Assembly (NCBI RefSeq): GCF_003400205.1 | Contig: NZ_QUQV01000008.1 | Span: 1 to 64,000 of the forward strand | Reading direction: 5' to 3' | DNA from: Bacillus sp. HNG | Lineage (GTDB): Bacteria > Bacillota > Bacilli > Bacillales > Bacillaceae_L | Length of the DNA: 64,000 nt | Part shown: positions 1-7,624 of the stretch, piece by piece | How positions within the stretch are numbered: position 1 is the stretch's first letter | Layout: the number at the start of each line of letters is the position of its first letter | The notes under the pieces: generated by a model | Databases searched by the model: none | The model's input: only the letters and a program-made list of their open reading frames with translations | What the model was told of the DNA's origin: nothing | Position numbers and translations under genes: made by a program

Positions 1-82
1 GGGGCGGACAGTTTAGTTGACGGGATCAATGCCCCACGCACCCGTACGTCCTACCCTGGCTACTGCTATAATAGAATCTATT

Positions 83-117
83 AAAAAAAGGTCAACCAGT
101 AAAAACTGGTTAACCTT
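83..117 (-). terminator. Intrinsic terminator (minus strand)
   Basis: A 13-bp arm (88-100) pairs with 105-117 with one mismatch around an AAAA loop, and on the minus strand it is followed by seven T. It probably ends transcription of the gene at 234-773, about 115 bp upstream. Nothing else recognisable lies in 1-233. Confidence 0.6.
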
Positions 118-233
118 ATAATACGAAAGCACCCGTTACTAATAAATAACTAAAAATATAGGAAAGGGTTAGGTTTCACTATAGATCATACCTCTTACTC
201 TATCCTTCCCCTTTAGTGGAAGAAGCACTTATG

Positions 234-773
234 TTATTCTTTTATCCTAATAATTAGGTCTTGGTCGTGGAATGCAATACAGATTGCAAGTGAATCTTCT
301 GTAGGGACATTATTATAAGCTCTTGCAAAAGAAAGTACAGTCCTAGCTATTAAGTAAACTGTTGTTCCTATTGCTATCTCATTTTTATCAAATCCGTTTA
401 TATTGTGTATTTCACTAAACTTTTCAAGAGCTGGACCTTCTACATTCCCATACCAATCACTTGCCCAATCATCGTCTTCATCTTCTAACGGACTATAATC
501 CCCACAGATAAAGAATGCACTATCCCAGTTGTTATCCAGATCGTATTCAAAGTAAATAGCTTTAGCCTTCTGTTTATGTGCTAATTGTATTGATTCTTGA
601 AGCAAATCTGTCAATTTATTTTCATAGCTCTGTAAGTCTACTTTTCTAATTTCATCTGTAAATCCTATCCCAGCTAGTTTTGAACATAGATTGTAATACT
701 TTTCTTCAAGTTCTTCAAGTCCTTTACTTCGTAAATCAGCTTGAAACCCATCTAAATGATCAAAAATGTTCAT
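234..773 (-). CDS. Hypothetical protein, acidic, 179 aa
   Basis: I do not recognise the family. The protein is soluble and acidic, with a DEDDDW cluster near residue 99, a helical N-terminal half (residues 1-70) and a C-terminal half with a hydrophobic stretch (TTVYLIARTVLSFARAY). There is no signal peptide or membrane segment. The ATG is preceded by TTAGGAG at good spacing, so the start is firm. It is transcribed alone, away from the convergent-divergent cluster to its right. The size and composition resemble SMI1-like or immunity-type cytosolic proteins, but that is only an impression. Confidence 0.6.
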   Translation of the reverse strand: MNIFDHLDGFQADLRSKGLEELEEKYYNLCSKLAGIGFTDEIRKVDLQSYENKLTDLLQESIQLAHKQKAKAIYFEYDLDNNWDSAFFICGDYSPLEDEDDDWASDWYGNVEGPALEKFSEIHNINGFDKNEIAIGTTVYLIARTVLSFARAYNNVPTEDSLAICIAFHDQDLIIRIKE

Positions 774-1030
774 TGTTAACTCCTAATTCTTTGTTTAATT
801 AACCTGCCCCGTTAGCCATCCATGAAGCAGAGCTTCACCACAGAAAATGAAAGTTATTTACGTTCTTTCATGGTAGTACAATAACTTCAACAAATAAAGC
901 GATAATCCTTTCACTTAAACATGAGTTAAGGATTGTGGAAAATTTTGAGGAACTACATAGGATTAAATTGGGGATATTATTAAAATAGATGTATTTCTAA
1001 ACATAGATGGAAACCACACCAGGAGTGGCG

Positions 1031-1237
1031 GTGCTTTTGAGGTCAATCAAAGAGAATAAAGATAATCCTGAATTAGCTATGGCTATTGTAGCCTATCAGT
1101 ACATACAGGAAATAATCAAAAAAACAGGATACAGGGAAACAATAATAAAGAACGTTCTTTATGAAAGAAATAAGGATATTACTGAATTGACTAGACAGAT
1201 AATGAGAATTCCTCAGAAGGATGATTTGCCGTTTTAA
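1031..1237 (+). CDS. Small hypothetical protein, 68-76 aa
   Basis: A short, charged, mostly helical protein that I do not recognise. An ATG at 1007 has no Shine-Dalgarno site. A GTG at 1031 follows AGGAG by five bases and gives 68 aa, so I prefer it. The C-terminal part (NVLYERNKDITELTRQIM) is amphipathic. The gene points towards the Ntn-hydrolase pair on the other strand, and its last codons run into the terminator hairpin at 1236-1267. Codon use looks coding, but no domain can be named. Confidence 0.45.
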   Translation: MLLRSIKENKDNPELAMAIVAYQYIQEIIKKTGYRETIIKNVLYERNKDITELTRQIMRIPQKDDLPF

Positions 1238-1267
1238 AAACCCCTACTCGAAATGAGCAGGGGTTAG
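1236..1267 (-). terminator. Terminator of the Ntn-hydrolase operon
   Basis: CCCCTACTC and GAGCAGGGG arms pair around GAAAT. Read on the minus strand the hairpin is followed by TTTTTAAAA, immediately after the stop of the 52-aa gene. It may also slow the convergent plus-strand gene. Confidence 0.7.
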
Positions 1268-1270
1268 TAA

Positions 1271-1429
1271 TTATTTCCTAATATTGCCAATCACTTTATT
1301 CAGAGTTTTTGATGCAAGTACTTTTGCTAATTCTTCAGGTTTCCTAGCTATCATTTCATTCTGTCTTTTTTCACTTAGTCTAGGTAAATATTCTTTTTCT
1401 AACCTATTCTTCAATATGAGTTGCGACAT
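1271..1429 (-). CDS. Small basic protein overlapping the Ntn-hydrolase gene, 52 aa
   Basis: This small ORF starts with ATG after GAGAGGTGAAAGAC, a good ribosome binding site, and ends just before a terminator. It overlaps the last 26 bp of the upstream Ntn-hydrolase gene in another frame, so translation is probably coupled. The product is rich in K, R, L and E and predicted mostly helical (MSQLILKNRLEKEY at the N-terminus). It has no signal peptide or recognisable domain. The fixed arrangement suggests a partner, regulator or antitoxin-like peptide for the hydrolase; that is inference only. Confidence 0.6.
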   Translation of the reverse strand: MSQLILKNRLEKEYLPRLSEKRQNEMIARKPEELAKVLASKTLNKVIGNIRK

Positions 1430-2741
1430 GTCTTTCACCTCTCAAATATTTTTGAAAAAATTGTTGATTTAATTCAGAACTAAAGTAATGTTTTCTCTTA
1501 ATCCAAATAAAACCATCACCTTTTGTGATAACAGCAACGTCAACTGGACCTCCAACCGTCTCCAGACTTGAAGAAACTCTCCGTTTAAAAGAGGTAAGAT
1601 TTACAAGTGCTTCGGCCATTTCAGCAAGTTCGTCCTTAGGAAGATTCCTTACTATTCCTATTATGGGATTTATATAATGCTCATTCCGATAATTATCAAT
1701 TGCATTCCTATATTCTTCAAATAAATTATTACTCACTTCTTCAAAGGACTCAACTAGTTCATTATAATTTTCGTTTTCTAAAGTGGTGTTTTCTTTAATA
1801 AAGTTTAATAATTCTTGAGGAAGAGATTTAAAAATATTTCCCAAATATTCGTTTGATAGCCTTTCAATATCAGGGTCTATTCCACTAATAAAGGTATGTA
1901 CCATATCACTTTGTGCAAATGGAATAATTGCAGCAGCTGAACCACTTTCTCCTATCTCCGCTTTATTACTTATCTCTACTTTTAGTTTATTATTTATTTT
2001 TCCTTCTATGACATATGAAATTAATGTTGGGTAAATCTCATCTTCACCAAAACCAGCTATTACTAATCCTGTTTGATCTGAAGTGAATTCTTTAAGTACA
2101 TAATAGATGCATATTCCAAGTATTTTTTCAAACAAGCTTTGGTCTACAGGTATATTTTCGAATTTTTCTTCAATCAATTGATAAATTGTTTGTGAGTAAT
2201 TTTGTACCAAAATGTTAAAATCATCATCGGAGAATTCTTGAATATATTCAAGTTGATTGTAATATTCAAATTCCTCAATGATTTCTTCCTCGGTTATCAC
2301 ACTAAAATATTTTTCTAGATCATCTGGAGTAATTTCTTCGTTACCATTGACAATTTCTTTTGCTAAATTTATTATTCTATCCCTTATACTTTCAATTTTC
2401 ACATCAAATAAAAACTGTAGGTAGCTATCCTGTTCACTGGTGGAAGAAAGCTCTTTAAAAGGATTATTAGTCAAGAAGTCCACAAAATCGGTTGCATACC
2501 TTTCCAAATTAGAATAGTGCTTATCGGAAAGTTTATGTCTATAAACCTTAATTATTGTTTCCCAGGGCACTCCCATAAAGTCTGCTGTTCCGTAAATCAT
2601 GATTCCAACAGGATGAAATTTAGAAAGTGCAAATAGTTTATTAGCTGAGTTATAAATCTTCCTGCCATTTCCGATTGTAACAGCACTATCAGCAGCCAAG
2701 GCAACTCCAGATTTATTTAGTACCCCAATTTCTGCAGTCAT
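1404..2741 (-). CDS. Divergent proteasome-like Ntn-hydrolase, 445 aa
   Basis: The first 60 residues match the layout of proteasome beta/HslV-type N-terminal-nucleophile hydrolases. Thr2 would be exposed after Met removal, GVALAADSAVTIG follows with Asp18 (position 17 counted from the Thr), then a lysine at residue 35 in NKLFAL, and a strand ending in YGTADF. In the proteasome Thr1, Asp17 and Lys33 form the active site, so the match is close with a one-residue shift. The remaining 380 residues are a long acidic helical extension with no match I can name, against about 180-230 aa for HslV. GGGGGGA precedes the ATG. It forms an operon with the overlapping 52-aa ORF. The family assignment is inferred from motif spacing. 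Confidence 0.6.
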   Translation of the reverse strand: MTAEIGVLNKSGVALAADSAVTIGNGRKIYNSANKLFALSKFHPVGIMIYGTADFMGVPWETIIKVYRHKLSDKHYSNLERYATDFVDFLTNNPFKELSSTSEQDSYLQFLFDVKIESIRDRIINLAKEIVNGNEEITPDDLEKYFSVITEEEIIEEFEYYNQLEYIQEFSDDDFNILVQNYSQTIYQLIEEKFENIPVDQSLFEKILGICIYYVLKEFTSDQTGLVIAGFGEDEIYPTLISYVIEGKINNKLKVEISNKAEIGESGSAAAIIPFAQSDMVHTFISGIDPDIERLSNEYLGNIFKSLPQELLNFIKENTTLENENYNELVESFEEVSNNLFEEYRNAIDNYRNEHYINPIIGIVRNLPKDELAEMAEALVNLTSFKRRVSSSLETVGGPVDVAVITKGDGFIWIKRKHYFSSELNQQFFQKYLRGERHVATHIEE

Positions 2742-2900
2742 AAAAAATCCCCCCTTATTAATTCTAGATTAATAATTCGACAATTTTACAGAAAATCCTT
2801 TTTATAGAATTAAATTTTCAGACTATTTAAGTTTAACTTAATGATATTTCATAGAAAATACACAAATGTTAAAAGTCTAAAGTATTTATAAAGTGAAAAA
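2742..2900. other. AT-rich intergenic region, promoter side of the Ntn-hydrolase gene
   Basis: About 160 bp of very AT-rich sequence upstream of the minus-strand Ntn-hydrolase gene. I see no open frame or clear operator here. Confidence 0.4.
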
Positions 2901-2901
2901 T

Positions 2902-2935
2902 AAAATCCTTACCTCAATAGAGATAGGGATTTTTT
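2902..2935 (+). terminator. Possible orphan terminator
   Basis: AAATCC pairs with GGATTT around a partly paired loop, followed by a T run on the plus strand. No plus-strand gene precedes it, so it may be left over from a lost gene. Confidence 0.35.
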
Positions 2936-2989
2936 AAATTCATGTATAATATTATGATTTCAATGCAAGAGGCCGAGATTGTATTCTTT

Positions 2990-3527
2990 ATGTAGATAAT
3001 CTTGAGGTGTATTTTGAAGAGTACAATGGAGCTTCGTGATGTTTATTAAACTTCAGATTCCTTCTTTGCATCTCATCTTTAAAAGAATAATAACCGCAAA
3101 CACAGCGTTTTTTATTAGTCTGTAGGACGTGATTTTTGTGCATGTAGGACACTTTACGGCGTTTTTACTTCATTCGGTAGCACTAATTCCAGGAGATAAA
3201 GAACGTGAGAACGTATGAAACGTAGATTTCGTGTAGACGCGAAATGGTAAAAATAACTGATAAACGGCTGCCTATCTTCTACCAGCCACCTCGTCCGTCT
3301 ATTCTTGCGCGTGTTCCACCAAATCAATATTTGCCCCGTATTTTCGTAGCTTCATCGATGAAATACTTGCCGATGATTTTCCACAGTGTAATGGAAAGCG
3401 GAATAAATGCGTTGAATGACAGTCATCGAAATTGGAGATACGCACGTTCCAGCTTACTTAAATAGCCTTAGCTTATTCCGTTTTTTGTCAGTCGGACTTC
3501 TTCAGCTGTAAATAGTAAAATATCCAT
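2990..3527 (-). pseudogene. Decayed gene with zinc-ribbon-like 3' end
   Basis: On the minus strand an ATG at 3527 has a good GGGGGCG ribosome binding site and opens with MDILLFTAEEVRLTKNG, then hits a stop. Coding-like pieces continue in changing frames with several stops (for example SSMKLRKYGANIDLVEHAQE near 3350). They end with KCPTC near 3150 in one frame and KKRCVCGYYSFKDEM near 3100 in another, which together would make a CxxC...CxC zinc ribbon. This fits a frameshifted, nonsense-ridden old gene. I cannot name the parent family, and no intact ORF on either strand explains the region better. Confidence 0.35.
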
Positions 3528-3640
3528 TATATCGCCCCCATGAAGCGGGATTCTTCCCACGATTATCGCCTACTATTGCGTGATAATGACCTATTTTTGA
3601 CTATTTCACTGTAAAACTTTTTCAGATAAAAATTCACAAT

Positions 3641-3682
3641 AAAAAAGTGCAGCCATCGGAATGCTTTTCCGTACAACTGCAC
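3641..3682 (-). terminator. Terminator after the coiled-coil/zinc-ribbon gene
   Basis: GTGCAG/CTGCAC outer arms and a CGGAA/TTCCG inner stem, followed by TTTTTT on the minus strand. Confidence 0.75.
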
Positions 3683-3688
3683 CAGTCA

Positions 3689-4063
3689 TCACCCGAAAAA
3701 ATCGCTGTAGCCCGATGATGATGTATTATATTCGGTATTATTTACGACCGTTTTACATGATGGACACTGGAACCAGCTTTCGCCGTCTCCGTGCAATCTA
3801 ACCAGCTTGCTTTTCACGTCCCAGCAGCTTGAGCAGAAAGGTTCGCTATCCTCGTCGAGAAAATACATTTGATTCTTGAATGTCAGCTTGCCCTTAGTTT
3901 CAAGCTTTTCTTTGAGCGCTTTATTTTCTTCTTTAAGTTCATTCAACTTCTGCGTCATATCCATCGCTTCTGCTTGAAGATTTAGGATCTTTCCGTAAAG
4001 TTCTATATTATCTGCCTTCTGAACTACTTCGGCTATCGATTTAATGTCACCAATTAAACTCAT
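3689..4063 (-). CDS. Coiled-coil protein with C-terminal zinc ribbon, 124 aa
   Basis: I place the start at the ATG opening MSLIGDIKSIAEVVQK, 12 nt after GAGGGG; upstream in-frame ATGs have no usable spacing. Residues 1-35 are helical. Residues 35-60 form a coiled coil (QKLNELKEENKALKEKLE). The C-terminus carries two cysteine pairs, CSSC and CPSC, typical of a rubredoxin-like zinc ribbon. The architecture resembles small proteins I associate with Bacillus phage or integrative-element cargo, but no function is established. It has its own terminator and lies 3' of the YHYH gene. Confidence 0.6.
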   Translation of the reverse strand: MSLIGDIKSIAEVVQKADNIELYGKILNLQAEAMDMTQKLNELKEENKALKEKLETKGKLTFKNQMYFLDEDSEPFCSSCWDVKSKLVRLHGDGESWFQCPSCKTVVNNTEYNTSSSGYSDFFG

Positions 4064-4237
4064 ATGATTCGCCATCCCCTCGAAATAGAAGTATTTATAA
4101 TAATTATTCGACGCAGATTGACAATTCCCTGCGCTGACATCAAACCCCCGAGATGAAAAATTTTGTCGCACAATGGCGTGCTGCTACGAAGAACGGGCTG
4201 TCAACAAAATCTGGACGCAGCATACTAGTCATTTTTT

Positions 4238-4921
4238 TCATCCCCTTTTATATTTATATTTATCATATAACGAACTGACGATTCCGACGCCGACTACTAA
4301 ACCGAAAAACACAATGACTTGGTATGGGAAATCGTTATCATCTTTTGTTAATACCGTTGATGTGACTGACTCTTGTTCAACTTTTGCCCTTGCGGTTCCT
4401 TCCTCTTTTTTAGAATCCACTACTTCTTCATAAATCGTTTCATCAAAGCCATCGGCATATCCTTCGACATAAGAATTAAAATCGTATGAGTATTCATAAC
4501 TATTGTCTTCATCGTAGTCTATTCCGTGTTTTGAATCATATTCTCCTTCCCCAAAGCCAGCTTCATAACTAATATCTAAGCAGTAATTTAAACCATCCGC
4601 ATGACCATCCACTATACCATCTTCAAACCCATCCCCATAGTCTTGCGTACCTTCCCACCACCATTCGTATTCTTCTGTGCATTCTGATGTATATCTATAT
4701 GCAATTTCGTAACCTTTGTCGTAACCTTCGTCATATTCAGCTTGTGCATCGTAATAATTATCATCATGGTAATGATACTCTCCGTAATATAAGCCCCATT
4801 CTGCGCAGTTTGTTTTACACGTATGACCGCCGTTACTATCTGTATTTCCTGGATGTCCAAACGCCACAGCGGGATATAAAACTAGTAAAATAGTAATAAT
4901 TCCTATACATTTTCGTTTCAC
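4238..4921 (-). CDS. YHYH-domain surface protein with C-terminal anchor
   Basis: A signal peptide (KRKCIGIITILLVLYPAVAFG) is followed by the YHYH module: HPGNTDSNGGHTC, then CAEWGLYYGEYHYH. A long D/E/Y/G-rich region follows with repeated YDEGYDKGYE and DGFEDGIVDGHADG units. One membrane helix near residue 205 (VIVFFGLVVGVGIVSSL) and a short basic tail end the protein. The protein is probably exported and membrane-anchored. The YHYH module is thought to bind metal or cell wall, but its role is unproven. I choose the GTG at 4921, eight bases after AGGAG; another GTG at 4930 touches the ribosome binding site. The DG-rich repeats may bind calcium, which is inference. Confidence 0.75.
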   Translation of the reverse strand: MKRKCIGIITILLVLYPAVAFGHPGNTDSNGGHTCKTNCAEWGLYYGEYHYHDDNYYDAQAEYDEGYDKGYEIAYRYTSECTEEYEWWWEGTQDYGDGFEDGIVDGHADGLNYCLDISYEAGFGEGEYDSKHGIDYDEDNSYEYSYDFNSYVEGYADGFDETIYEEVVDSKKEEGTARAKVEQESVTSTVLTKDDNDFPYQVIVFFGLVVGVGIVSSLYDKYKYKRG

Positions 4922-5034
4922 GGCAGTCACTCCTTTTATATTAGAATTTTACCATAAATTTACACACTCCAAATAGATAAATTATAATCCACTAATTAAT
5001 GTTGTTTACATCAGGGGCTATTTTTTTAAGCAAA

Positions 5035-5056
5035 GAAAAAAGAGGCTCAAGCCTCT
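5035..5056 (-). terminator. Terminator of the 47-aa gene
   Basis: AGAGGC-TCAA-GCCTCT hairpin followed by TTTTTT on the minus strand. The stop codon lies inside the arm. Confidence 0.75.
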
Positions 5057-5198
5057 ATACTTCCTTTGTATTCGTTTCTTTCTCAGCATAAGCCGAAACA
5101 CCTTCACTAATGGTACGATCGATATCAAGATACGGTTTTCCACGAAGTGCCTTATTTGAAAAAACTTCAATACTTTCTTCTTTTGTATCCTTTGGCAA
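5055..5198 (-). CDS. Small hypothetical protein, 47 aa
   Basis: A TTG start eight bases after GGAGGTGATC opens PKDTKEESIEVFSNKALR and the frame ends in a perfect terminator, so the unit looks genuine despite its size. The peptide is hydrophilic, with an RGKPYLDIDRTISEGVSAYAE core and no cysteines or membrane helix. I do not recognise it. It is transcribed alone between the YHYH gene and a VOC gene. Between it and 5352 I see nothing further. Confidence 0.55.
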   Translation of the reverse strand: MPKDTKEESIEVFSNKALRGKPYLDIDRTISEGVSAYAEKETNTKEV

Positions 5199-5351
5199 AC
5201 TGATCACCTCCAACATTGGCATTTTTCTGCATTAGCCATATTGTGGGCAATCAGCTTGAGGTTCATGCATTTATAGATTGAACGAGTTGCTGAGGTTATT
5301 TTACGTGCCTCAAGGGCCTACGATAACCATGATGTTTACCCTCAATCACCC

Positions 5352-5720
5352 CTATTTCCATTCTAAAAACTCCAAACGATTGCCGAACGGATCATGTGCA
5401 TAAAAGCGATTGGCACCTGGGAGATTGTTGTCATCAATTGTGTTCACTTTGTTGTTTTGCAGGTGTAGTTTTAAGGCTTCAAGGTTCTGGATTTCAAAAG
5501 CTGGATGTGCCTTTTTGGCGGGTACGAATGGGTCATCAATACCGATGTGAATTTGTACCGAACCGTATGCAAACCAAACGCCCCCGTTTTTCCGCAGGGT
5601 ATCGGGCTTTTCGATTTCTTGGAAGCCTAAAATGGCTGAATAAAAGTGCCGCTCTTCGCCTTCACTCCCTTTTGGTGCAGCAAGCTGGATATGGTCAAGC
5701 GCTTTAATTGTAAAGGTCAT
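5352..5720 (-). CDS. VOC-family (glyoxalase/bleomycin-resistance fold) protein
   Basis: A 122-aa single-module VOC protein. It opens with IKALDHIQLAAPKG, the beta-strand carrying the first metal-ligand histidine, and ends with RFYAHDPFGNRLEFLEW, the typical DPxGNxxE closing motif. Members are metal-dependent isomerases, dioxygenases or antibiotic-binding proteins and usually dimerise; the substrate here is unknown. The third ATG in the frame is chosen because GGGGG sits seven bases upstream. It appears monocistronic, just downstream of the DUF1801 gene. Confidence 0.8.
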   Translation of the reverse strand: MTFTIKALDHIQLAAPKGSEGEERHFYSAILGFQEIEKPDTLRKNGGVWFAYGSVQIHIGIDDPFVPAKKAHPAFEIQNLEALKLHLQNNKVNTIDDNNLPGANRFYAHDPFGNRLEFLEWK

Positions 5721-5814
5721 GTTCATTCCCCCTATTTTGTAAGTTACCTTCATCGTACTCCATTTCAGGGGATAACTAAATTTGATTAATTTTATGTATT
5801 GGTATTAGTTTTGC

Positions 5815-6237
5815 TTATTCGGATGGGTATGTCTCTTGTAAGAATTTTATCGATTGGGTAATGAGCTCTTTGAGCACTTCTACATCGATATCCGCAATTT
5901 TATTGATGTAGACACACGCCTTTCCTGATGTGTGTTTGCCAAATTTTCCGAGCAACTCTTGTCGCTTTGTATCGCCAGTTGCAAAATACAAACTAATTTT
6001 TGCTTTGCGTGGTGAAAAGCCAACAAGCGGTGCATCGCCCTCATGGCCGGTCGCATATTTGTAGTGGTAGGAACCAAACCCAATGATGCTTGGACCCCAC
6101 ATTTTGGCCGGATACCCAGACGTTTCTGTAAAAATGTCTAATAGCTTATAAGCATCTTCCTTCTTTTTCGGATTCTCGACTTTTTCAATAAATTCAATAA
6201 CACTCGCATCGTTTTCTTTTGTTTTTAATTCGTACAT
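5815..6237 (-). CDS. DUF1801-domain protein
   Basis: A 140-aa protein with the DUF1801 fold (YdhG-like). Residues 30-75 include YPAKMWGPSIIGFGSYHYKY and GFSPRKAKISLYF, with KHTSGKACVYIN further on. These small cytosolic proteins resemble the YjbR/CyaY fold and have no proven reaction. The ATG follows AGGAGG on the minus strand. It is likely transcribed with, or just ahead of, the VOC gene. The left repeat array of the NERD element begins about 90 bp upstream of its start. Confidence 0.75.
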   Translation of the reverse strand: MYELKTKENDASVIEFIEKVENPKKKEDAYKLLDIFTETSGYPAKMWGPSIIGFGSYHYKYATGHEGDAPLVGFSPRKAKISLYFATGDTKRQELLGKFGKHTSGKACVYINKIADIDVEVLKELITQSIKFLQETYPSE

Positions 6238-6325
6238 ATTTGGTTGACCTCCTTGGTAGTAGTAGGATTGACATTAATGATTCATTCGAGACGTTGGGTG
6301 GGGAATCCTGCTTTTTGGTTTTGCT

Positions 6326-6424
6326 AAAAACAGTATTTGTTAATTATAAACAGTAAAATTAAATTAAAAACAGTAAACCTCTTTTAAAACAGTAGTTAAA
6401 AATTAAAAACAGTAAAGTGAAGAT
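6326..6424 (+). repeat. Left array: five 19-20 bp repeats
   Basis: The CAGT core occurs at 6331, 6351, 6371, 6390 and 6410, giving spacings of 20, 20, 19 and 20 bp. Units start with an A-tract (mostly AAAAACAGTA) and have more variable second halves. The first unit, AAAAACAGTATTTGTTAATT, closely matches the second unit of the right array. The array lies directly 3' of the NERD gene. Confidence 0.85.
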
Positions 6425-6446
6425 AATTAATATTCATAGAAAAAAC

Positions 6447-7430
6447 TTAGAAGACTTGCCACGGTTTATCAGGCAACTTATACACTCTATCCCGAAAATT
6501 GCCCTCATATTCTAAATTTAAGGATAAGAGTATGTTTTTTGATGCCGTTATCGAGTCCAAATTTAAAAATTTACGTAATTCTCGGTTGGTAATGGTATTA
6601 CCAATTAGAAGATAGTAATCTATAATCGCATCAAAATATGCTGTTTTGGCAGAAAAATGACATGATGTGCAATGCCATTTTCTTTGGGTTCGAATCATTG
6701 GAATGCTCCTACACTTTTCACATCGCACACCTGTAATTAATTCATCCTTAGAAATCTTATAATGTTCCAATATGTTAGCATCATATGGTGTATGTTTCTT
6801 TAACAGTAGTTTTGACAATTTATGAAGTTCCTTTTTATCGAGATACTCTTTCCGATTCCGCTTCTCAAATAACTCAATCTTTTCAAGAAAACTCGGGCTT
6901 TTAATTACTTTGTTATAGTATTTAAAGTCTTTGCTGGCATCAATAATAGCGTTAGGATTTGTGAAAATTACAAGGGTTTCAATCGGTATGGAAGGAAATT
7001 TAAAGGATTCAAGGAGTCTGTTAAGCTGTAGGTGGTGTCTGTTGATTTGAGTAATAGGGCAGTTATACGATTTTCTAGTATCTTTGTAGCTTTGAATTAA
7101 TTGGTCAAACTTACCGTCAAAATATAGTTCTCCGCGATAATGTTTGGCGTCGATTATTAATTGGAATGTGGGATTAATGAGAAGTATGTCTATTTCAAAA
7201 AAATGCTCTCCGGAGATATCTGGAAGACGAAGGTTATGGAAGATTAGGTAGTTTTTTTCTTTTAAAAAGGTCAAATAGTACTGTATAGATAATTCACCTT
7301 TGTAACCAGCCATTCTCCTACCAAATTCATCGATAATTTCTTGATATTTTGGGTGTGATTCCGATAGTCTTCCAATCAATGCTTCTAATTTTCTTAATCT
7401 AAAAGGTAATTCTAGTTCTTTTTTATTCAT
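6447..7430 (-). CDS. NERD-domain nuclease with zinc ribbon and winged helix
   Basis: A 327-aa protein. Residues 45-160 form a nuclease-related domain with a PD-(D/E)XK core: Glu46, Asp81 in EID and Asp94-Ala-Lys96. Residues 237-257 hold two CxxC pairs (C237/C240, C254/C257), a zinc ribbon. Residues 265-310 look like a winged helix (ITNRELRKFLNLDSITASKN). The layout of a nuclease plus two DNA-binding modules suggests a sequence-directed endonuclease. The start is the second in-frame ATG, seven bases after AAAGGAG. The gene is alone between two inverted repeat arrays, an unusual context. The biological role is unknown; a defence or mobility function is inference. Confidence 0.8.
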   Translation of the reverse strand: MNKKELELPFRLRKLEALIGRLSESHPKYQEIIDEFGRRMAGYKGELSIQYYLTFLKEKNYLIFHNLRLPDISGEHFFEIDILLINPTFQLIIDAKHYRGELYFDGKFDQLIQSYKDTRKSYNCPITQINRHHLQLNRLLESFKFPSIPIETLVIFTNPNAIIDASKDFKYYNKVIKSPSFLEKIELFEKRNRKEYLDKKELHKLSKLLLKKHTPYDANILEHYKISKDELITGVRCEKCRSIPMIRTQRKWHCTSCHFSAKTAYFDAIIDYYLLIGNTITNRELRKFLNLDSITASKNILLSLNLEYEGNFRDRVYKLPDKPWQVF

Positions 7431-7524
7431 TTGCATGCTCCTTTTATTTGATCTATAAGTTTTTTTCTACACAAATTCCTAAAAATCCTTCAATTAACTT
7501 AAATGACGAATAAGATTTGTTGAA

Positions 7525-7624
7525 GTCAGTCGTTTACTGTCGATAATTTGAAAATACTATTTTTATTTGAACTTTACTGTTTTTAATCAACAAACACTGT
7601 TTTTATTTGGATTTTACTGTTTTT
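7525..7624 (-). repeat. Right array: five 20-bp repeats, inverted to the left array
   Basis: The plus strand carries ACTG (or ACTA) at 7536, 7556, 7576, 7596 and 7616, spaced exactly 20 bp. Read on the minus strand the units are AAAAACAGTAAAATCCAAAT and relatives, the same motif as the left array. The innermost unit is the most diverged. The array ends about 95 bp upstream of the NERD start codon. Confidence 0.9.

Noticed and set aside
1-233. Left edge as part of a gene or transposon end
   Set aside because: No reading frame with coding character reaches the edge, and no terminal repeat could be confirmed.
774-1006. Hairpins (AATCCTT...AAGGATT and ATGAAAG...CTTTCAT) as a regulatory RNA
   Set aside because: Stems are short, loops are long and there is no T run or nearby family match. 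I see nothing else in this gap.
1284-1472. 62-codon plus-strand frame opposite the 52-aa gene and the 3' end of the Ntn-hydrolase
   Set aside because: It is antisense to two frames with good ribosome binding sites and a terminator, and has no start signal of its own.
3244-3465. 73-codon plus-strand frame
   Set aside because: It lacks a ribosome binding site and covers the decayed minus-strand gene. The peptide has no coherent domain, so it is a shadow.
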